From contig JAGPVI010000080.1 in the NCBI GenBank assembly GCA_018067115.1, forward strand, positions 1 through 9,552: a stretch of DNA of 9,552 nt. The letters are read 5' to 3'. Origin of the DNA: Bizionia sp. (GTDB lineage Bacteria; Bacteroidota; Bacteroidia; Flavobacteriales; Flavobacteriaceae). Below are positions 5,382 through 9,552 of this stretch, piece after piece. The notes below the pieces were generated by a model. It worked only from the letters and a program-made list of their open reading frames with translations. It searched no databases and was not told where the DNA came from. A program made the position numbers and the translations under genes. The first letter of the stretch is position 1; each line of letters begins with the position of its first letter.

Positions 5382-7292
5382 TTATTTTCTTTTTAAATTA
5401 TAAGCTTTACTTACCTTATTTATCTTGTCTTTAAAGAATTCATTTAAAAATTCACCCAATAAGTGATGTGAATTATATTTGCTCAAACTAACACCAACGG
5501 ATGCTTCTATTTCGGACTTATTAAGTGTCTTTATTGTTTCAATGTAATAGGAAGTAACATTGTCAACATTTTCATCTACTAGTATGTTAAATATGTCAAA
5601 CCCAATTTTTTCTTTCGGATTCTTTTTAACATTATTTGATAATAGAATTAAGAAAGCATCTTTTTCTAGAGAAGTCAACGAATCAAATTTTGCATTAAAC
5701 ATTTTTTTCCGTGTTCCAGTTGGCATTTCTTGATTTAATTCTTTAAACAAGGATTTTACAACCGGAGGTATTAAGCTAGATGCTGAAATAGATGTAGATA
5801 TCTTGTCTCTTGAAATCCAAAAGTAATCTCTTAAATCAATTTCAGATAGTTTTGGCTCAATTTGAAGCCATTTAATAATTTTGTCTTTACTCCAGTCTCC
5901 AAAACCTGCACTATCTATCTCTTGTAACTCATTACCTAAGTTATCACCATTACAAATTTCTTCTAAACTCTGTATCTCTTTTGATAACCCATCTTGATTT
6001 AATTGCCAATCGAATAATTGTCTAAATAGTCTAATTTCTGAATATTCTAGTAGCATAAGTTTTGCCAGAATAGAAGTGTTGAAATCATTTAGTTTTGCTA
6101 CATCTGATAATCTTTGCCTTAAAATATATGTATTAAGAAATCTTTTTATTTGTCTAGGGTTACCGTATAAACTTTGGGTTATAAGAGGAACTAATGAGGG
6201 AATTGATATAACATTCGATTTTACTTTTTCGAAATCTTCTTGAAGAAGAACTGCTTCCATATTCAACAAACCGTAGGTAGAGTATTTGTCTTTTAGTCTA
6301 AATTCTTGAAAGTCAGAATGAATGTTTTTAAATTTTTCATCACCAATTTCTCTTTTGCAAATAAGCATAGATATATAAGTTTCAACTTCTGGCTCTGATA
6401 GTTTTGGTAATGAATAAGGAAGTTGTATGAGTTTTTCTAAGTAATCCTCAACTATTCTTGAATTGTCCTCTTGTATAGGATTGGAACTTCCATATTTATA
6501 TTCAATTGCGTGTCTAACTATTCTAGGATCAGCTCCTATAATAAAAGCCGTTTTTGGAACATTTACAAACAATTTAATTGCTTCTAAATTTTCGATTATT
6601 CTTTCAGGTTTACATCTATCTAAATCATCAATTATTACTACTAATCTTTTGAACCCTGTTGTATCTAATAAATCTATAAAGTCACTCCTAAATTCAGCTA
6701 CTGGATTACTAGTTGTCTTTTCTTCTTCACTTTCTTTTTGTAGTGACTTAAAAAAGTCTTCTCCTTCTTCTGAGTTTAGTTTTTCTATTAACTTCTCTGG
6801 ACTGTTAACATTCCACTCTGATAATTTTTGCATTGCAAAAGGGGCTAAACTTAGTCCTCCTGTAAAATAGGCTGACACAGCAGGAAGTGCTACATTTTTT
6901 AAAACCATACCAGCTCCTCTCATCCAGTTTATTGATTTCCAAAGTTTTTTTGCTTTTTCCTTTACAGTTTCTTTTATTTCATCACTTAAACTTTTATTAT
7001 TTTCTAGTTCCTTTAATATTGAGTCTAACAGAGCTGCTTTTGCATCATCATAACCTTCGAAAGTCCACCCATTAAAATAAATGCAAAGTGTTTCATCGTC
7101 TTTTGGCTCTCCATCTGAGTCTTGAAATTGTTCTTGAATTATTTTAAGTATACTAGATTTTCCACTTCCCCAATCTCCAAAAACACCTATTGTTATTGGT
7201 AATACAGAATCATCTTTAATGACATCTATCAATAAGTCTGCATGTACTTTAAAGCCTAGTAAATCTTCTGAAGTTTCGTTATCTGACCACAT
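5382..7292 (-). CDS. qatA: QatA, KAP-family P-loop ATPase of the Qat system
   Basis: 636-residue NTPase of the KAP family. Walker A is GDWGSGKS (39-46) and Walker B is LVVIIDDLDR (217-226). Further KAP-type blocks are YFNGWTFEGYDDAKAALL (72-89), GADPRIVRHAI (253-263), YLEKLIQLPY (284-293) and GNPRQIKRFLN (377-387), the last probably a sensor-2-like element. Between the Walker motifs lies an insertion with a hydrophobic, Gly/Ala-rich part (about 126-157), where membrane segments occur in many KAP proteins; here it is only moderately hydrophobic. The C-terminal ~240 residues show no motif I know. It is first in the qat operon, with 2 bp to qatB. The ATG at 7292 is followed closely by the NTPase domain, so the start fits. 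As an ATPase it is probably the energy-using core or sensor; the trigger is unknown. Confidence 0.94.
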   Translation of the reverse strand: MWSDNETSEDLLGFKVHADLLIDVIKDDSVLPITIGVFGDWGSGKSSILKIIQEQFQDSDGEPKDDETLCIYFNGWTFEGYDDAKAALLDSILKELENNKSLSDEIKETVKEKAKKLWKSINWMRGAGMVLKNVALPAVSAYFTGGLSLAPFAMQKLSEWNVNSPEKLIEKLNSEEGEDFFKSLQKESEEEKTTSNPVAEFRSDFIDLLDTTGFKRLVVIIDDLDRCKPERIIENLEAIKLFVNVPKTAFIIGADPRIVRHAIEYKYGSSNPIQEDNSRIVEDYLEKLIQLPYSLPKLSEPEVETYISMLICKREIGDEKFKNIHSDFQEFRLKDKYSTYGLLNMEAVLLQEDFEKVKSNVISIPSLVPLITQSLYGNPRQIKRFLNTYILRQRLSDVAKLNDFNTSILAKLMLLEYSEIRLFRQLFDWQLNQDGLSKEIQSLEEICNGDNLGNELQEIDSAGFGDWSKDKIIKWLQIEPKLSEIDLRDYFWISRDKISTSISASSLIPPVVKSLFKELNQEMPTGTRKKMFNAKFDSLTSLEKDAFLILLSNNVKKNPKEKIGFDIFNILVDENVDNVTSYYIETIKTLNKSEIEASVGVSLSKYNSHHLLGEFLNEFFKDKINKVSKAYNLKRK

Positions 7293-7807
7293 ATTTTATT
7301 CGATTCTTTATTTTTTTTAATGAAGCCCAACTTAGTTATATGAGCATAAAACCAATGTATTATCTTCTTCATTGGTTGGATATCTGCTAGTTCATAACCC
7401 AAAAAGGCTATTGCCAATACATCTTAAATGCGCACAATGAGTGGCAACTATGCTTCTTTATTAGCGCACGTAATATAGAAATAACTTCTTCTTTATTATT
7501 GTAAAAAATCGTAAATATGGGGTGGGGCGTTTTTATTTTGAGTCAAAATGTCTACTTTTAGAATATATGCTTAGACTTTGCGGTAGTTTGGTTGTGTTTT
7601 TAAGAGTTGCTACTGTTTAATTACAGCGTTTGCCTTTTTTGAACTTGGGATTATTGTTTAGGTGATTATTTATAAAGCTCTTTAAGTAGGATTTAACTGG
7701 ATTTTAATTGGAAATTAATCTTATACAGCCGTCTGCCTGATTGGTGGGTGTGATTATAAACAGCTTATAAGTTTTATGATCTTTAACATAGCAGTACTTT
7801 TATAGGA
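7293..7807. promoter_or_regulatory. Divergent intergenic region between qatA and membrane-protein gene
   Basis: This 515-bp AT-rich region has no gene and must hold the promoters for the qat operon (leftward) and for the membrane protein (rightward). I see no convincing match to the Bacteroidota promoter pattern (TTTG, then TAnnTTTG). A weak candidate for the rightward -7 box is TAAGTTTT at 7768-7775. Other features are an extended inverted repeat (listed separately), a TTGCCA/TGGCAA pair (7411-7416 with 7442-7447), and GCGCAC occurring twice in direct orientation (7430-7435 and 7464-7469). From 7500 to 7760 I see nothing distinctive. Confidence 0.5.
7335..7398. repeat. Imperfect inverted repeat upstream of qatA
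   Basis: The inner perfect arms AACCAATG (7350-7357) and CATTGGTT (7370-7377) enclose a 12-nt pyrimidine-rich loop. Outside them, AGCA (7343-7346) pairs with TGCT (7385-7388) and GTTAT (7335-7339) with ATAAC (7394-7398), with interruptions. It starts 43 bp before the qatA ATG, so it could act in the qat leader RNA or as an operator. There is no U-run, so it does not look like a terminator. Confidence 0.4.
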
Positions 7808-8272
7808 ATGAAGAAAAAGAACCAAATTAAATATAATGCTTGGAATGAGCATTTAAATAATACGAGAGAAAGAACAAATTATTCTATAAGAAGAATGGAT
7901 TTGTTAATAATTTCCATTAGTGGGGGAGGAATATATATCTTATTTGAAACTTTAAGAGAATTTAAAACTGGTAAAGTTGATATTGAAAACACAGCCCTTT
8001 TACTATTTTGTGGTTTATGTTTTTTGGTCGCGATAACTTCAAACTTTGTGTCTCAAAAAACGGGGTTTTATTCTAATGACAATGAAGAGAAATTTATATG
8101 TTTAGAGTTGAAGAAAATTCAAGGGGAAAGCATAGATACTTGTGAACAAAAAAGATATGATAAAAATGTGATTAAATACAACAGAATAACTAATGTCTTA
8201 AATTTAATCTCTATATTCCTTATGTTAGTTGGTTTGATTTTATTAGCGATCTTTAACTTTAGTCTATTTTAG
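7808..8272 (+). CDS. Small membrane protein of unknown function
   Basis: 154-residue protein not assigned to a family. Three hydrophobic segments are visible: about 30-47 (DLLIISISGGGIYILFE), 62-82 (ALLLFCGLCFLVAI) and 129-150 (NVLNLISIFLMLVGLILLAI). The N-terminal 29 residues are polar and basic, and the 83-128 loop is charged, with a Lys/Glu-rich centre. The positive-inside rule suggests a cytoplasmic N-terminus. It reads away from qatA, with which it shares the upstream region, and its last 14 bp overlap the end of the small ORF on the other strand (8259-8429). An AGGA directly abuts the ATG, too close to act as a normal ribosome binding site. Small multi-helix membrane proteins can be effectors in defence loci, but no motif here supports that role. 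Confidence 0.7.
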   Translation: MKKKNQIKYNAWNEHLNNTRERTNYSIRRMDLLIISISGGGIYILFETLREFKTGKVDIENTALLLFCGLCFLVAITSNFVSQKTGFYSNDNEEKFICLELKKIQGESIDTCEQKRYDKNVIKYNRITNVLNLISIFLMLVGLILLAIFNFSLF

Positions 8273-8429
8273 GTTTACTTGGTCTATTGCCAGAACCAGA
8301 ACCTCTTGTGCTTCCAGCACCTGCATTATTATTTGCCCCTAAACCAATGTTTTTAGTTCCTGTTTTTGAATTATGCCCATTATTAGTGATATTAGTTTTA
8401 TTTTCTCCAGAGTTATTTTTCTTTGCCAT
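8259..8429 (-). CDS. 56-residue Gly/Asn/Ser-rich basic small protein
   Basis: Open frame of 57 codons from ATG 8429 to TAA 8259. It starts MAKKNNSGEN and ends NRPSKPKID. The centre is low-complexity (Gly, Asn, Ser, Thr with Lys/Arg), so the product is probably disordered and positively charged. No known family, signal peptide or membrane segment is visible. In favour of a real gene are the MAKK start, an A/T-rich leader like those of its neighbours, and a residue mix that AT-rich noise would not normally give (many GGN codons, no Phe, Tyr or Cys). Against it are its short length and the 14-bp convergent overlap with the membrane-protein gene. The function is unknown. Confidence 0.5.
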   Translation of the reverse strand: MAKKNNSGENKTNITNNGHNSKTGTKNIGLGANNNAGAGSTRGSGSGNRPSKPKID

Positions 8430-8460
8430 AATTTAATTTTTTTATCTTGTTCTATATAAA

Positions 8461-8482
8461 GCCAAATTAAAAAAGGTTTGGC
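8461..8482. repeat. Small hairpin upstream of the 56-residue ORF
   Basis: GCCAAA (8461-8466) pairs with TTTGGC (8477-8482) around a 10-nt A-rich loop, about 30 bp upstream of the ATG at 8429. It could be an operator or a leader hairpin for the small ORF, or chance. Confidence 0.3.
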
Positions 8483-8569
8483 GAATGTGGTTTAAAGAAT
8501 TAATCACCTAAAAACATATAATTATAACCCTAATTAACTTAGGCTGTACTTATTGAATATGTTCTTTCT

Positions 8570-9098
8570 TTAAACTTGTAATTCAGAAAATTTAACCTTT
8601 ATTTTTAAACTATTTAGTTGTATGTTTTTATACAAATGATTGTGTTGTCTTTGTACTTGGGCGACTATAATGCCTGGGTGTTTTTTGAACTTTTTACTTA
8701 GCTCTACTATCAATTCTTTATTAATTTTATGATATGTAGAGAGTTCGTTTCTTTCTTTATCAGATAATAGCATACGCGCTGCATCTTCTTCTTCTTTTTC
8801 TTTGTCAGGTTTAATACTTTTAATACCATCAATAAAAGTATCTTTTTTACCATGGTATAAAATATGTGCTAATTCGTGAAAGAAAGTAAACCAAAACCGT
8901 TAGTGTTAATTATAATTCTTGCATTTTGTTATAAGTTTCCACTAAATCTGAAATATTCACGTGCATCTTAGGAGATGTATACAGCTTTACCATTTTTTAA
9001 ACTTCTTGTAAATCTAATACCTACGGTTTTCCCAACTCTTTATCGGCTTTCATCGAACTCAACTGTCGTTTTGAATTAATATATTCTTTATTATTCAT
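8570..9098 (-). pseudogene. Decayed ImmA/IrrE-type metallopeptidase (HigA-like) gene
   Basis: The 3' part (8570-8899, 109 codons) is open and starts RFWFTFFHELAH, giving the zinc motif HELAH (8864-8878). A second-ligand helix (EEEDAARMLL) follows, then a C-terminal part (KFKKHPGIIVAQVQRQ) typical of ImmA/IrrE domains fused to XRE-type or HigA-type regulators. A TAA at 8900-8902 closes this frame just upstream. Another frame reads INTNGF into the same place, which suggests a lost base in the T-run near 8893-8896. Further upstream, readable pieces (MNNKEYINSKRQ from 9098; GKTVGIRFTRSLKNGKAVYIS in another frame) are broken by stops and shifts. No N-terminal helix-turn-helix is seen and the remnant is about half the usual length, so it is truncated as well as frameshifted. 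Assigning the upstream pieces to the same gene is uncertain. Confidence 0.72.
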
Positions 9099-9153
9099 AA
9101 TTTTAGTTTTACAATAAATATAACTTTTAATTTTTACTCGCTTAAAATATTGG

Positions 9154-9516
9154 TTACTGTTGTGGTACTACTGCAGAAATATTACAACTAGATGTATAAG
9201 AATTATTACACCCTACACCGTGTATAACTTTATTATTGAATAATATTTTAATATAATTTGTATGAATATCTATAGCTTCGGCAGAAAGAAAGGCGTTAAA
9301 CCCCGAAGATTGCTCGAAAGAATAATTCCATATTTTTCCACTAACAAGCTCTGTGACGGTCTGGTTAGATTCATTGTTATATGTAACTTCTGTTAAATCT
9401 GAACTTGCTTCAACAGTGTACTCTACTATACCTTTTACGTTTTGATTAGCTGAAGCGTCATCACTAGAACAGGAAACAAATAACATTAATACATATACAA
9501 ATAGTAATTTTTTCAT
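9154..9516 (-). CDS. Small lipoprotein, MmpS-like fold possible
   Basis: 120-residue lipoprotein precursor. Residues 1-15 are a type II signal peptide (MKK then LLFVYVLMLFVS) with the lipidated Cys16. The following SSDD resembles the S-D-D export signal of flavobacterial surface lipoproteins, so the protein may reach the cell surface (inference). The mature part is mostly beta-strand-like: VKGIVEYTVEA (27-37), TEVTYNNESN (42-51), IWNYSFEQ (62-69), AFLSAEA (75-81) and YIKILFNNKVI (88-98). This order of strands recalls small MmpS-type beta-sandwich domains, which I offer only as a resemblance. Cys103 and Cys111 could form a disulfide. ATG 9516 is preceded by A/T-rich sequence only. It is a separate gene from the pseudogene downstream (55 bp apart) and has no visible link with Qat. 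Confidence 0.8.
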   Translation of the reverse strand: MKKLLFVYVLMLFVSCSSDDASANQNVKGIVEYTVEASSDLTEVTYNNESNQTVTELVSGKIWNYSFEQSSGFNAFLSAEAIDIHTNYIKILFNNKVIHGVGCNNSYTSSCNISAVVPQQ

Positions 9517-9552
9517 AAATAGTTTAATTAATAGGTTAACCGTAAATGTAAT

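Noticed and set aside
4914..7075. Plus-strand open frames inside qatB and qatA
   Set aside because: They lie antisense to strongly supported genes with intact motifs and give Leu/Ser-rich translations typical of antisense shadows.
7325..7381. Second attC-like site upstream of qatA (GCCCAAC ... GTTGGAT)
   Set aside because: The ends match the short consensus, but the main inverted repeat is not centred between them and the inner arms do not pair as in an attC. The match is probably chance.
8570..8773. Stand-alone 67-residue gene starting at 8773
   Set aside because: The same frame continues upstream through a HELAH metallopeptidase motif, so this is only the C-terminal part of the broken ImmA/IrrE-type gene.
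1..9552. CRISPR array, tRNA, rRNA or insertion sequence
   Set aside because: No regularly spaced direct repeats, clover-leaf sequence, rRNA signature or transposase frame was seen on either strand.

Overview
The window looks like an accessory (defence-island) segment from a member of the Bacteroidota, most likely the Flavobacteriia. The coding DNA is strongly AT-rich. Start codons are preceded by A/T-rich stretches with no good Shine-Dalgarno sequence. One gene encodes a lipoprotein with a C-S-S-D-D export-type N-terminus typical of flavobacteria. No rRNA, tRNA, CRISPR array, transposase or integrase was found.

The centre (2541-7292, minus strand) is a complete four-gene anti-phage locus of the known Qat type, in the order qatA (KAP-family P-loop ATPase), qatB (small Qat partner starting Met-Gly), qatC (enlarged QueC-like PP-loop/zinc enzyme) and qatD (TatD-like metal-dependent nuclease). 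The spacings are 2 bp, 5 bp and a 1-base TAATG overlap, so it reads as one translationally coupled operon. All diagnostic motifs are intact: Walker A and B in QatA, SGGLDS and a four-Cys set in QatC, and HxH, E, H, H and D in QatD. The naming rests on gene order and family signatures, not on a search.

Downstream on the same strand is a 67-bp imperfect palindrome (2469-2535) that resembles an integron attC site. After it come two further genes: a small exported glycine-zipper protein (1968-2444) and a DUF2971 protein (1169-1936). They may be extra cargo of the island or read-through partners of qat. From 1 to 1168 there is no believable gene. The first ~720 bp is clearly more GC-rich than the genes and carries several inverted repeats, so it looks like structured non-coding or mobile-element-derived DNA.

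Upstream of qatA lies a 515-bp intergenic region with a long imperfect inverted repeat. It separates the operon from a divergent small membrane protein (7808-8272, plus strand). That gene converges with, and overlaps by 14 bp, a 56-codon Gly/Asn/Ser-rich minus-strand ORF (8259-8429). Further right is a decayed ImmA/IrrE-type (HigA-like) metallopeptidase gene with frameshifts and stops (8570-9098), then a small lipoprotein gene (9154-9516).

The likely working unit is QatA-D as an infection-responsive complex. The QueC-like enzyme points to 7-deazaguanine chemistry, the KAP ATPase to an energy-dependent sensor or switch, and the TatD-like protein to a nuclease effector. This division of labour is inference from the families.
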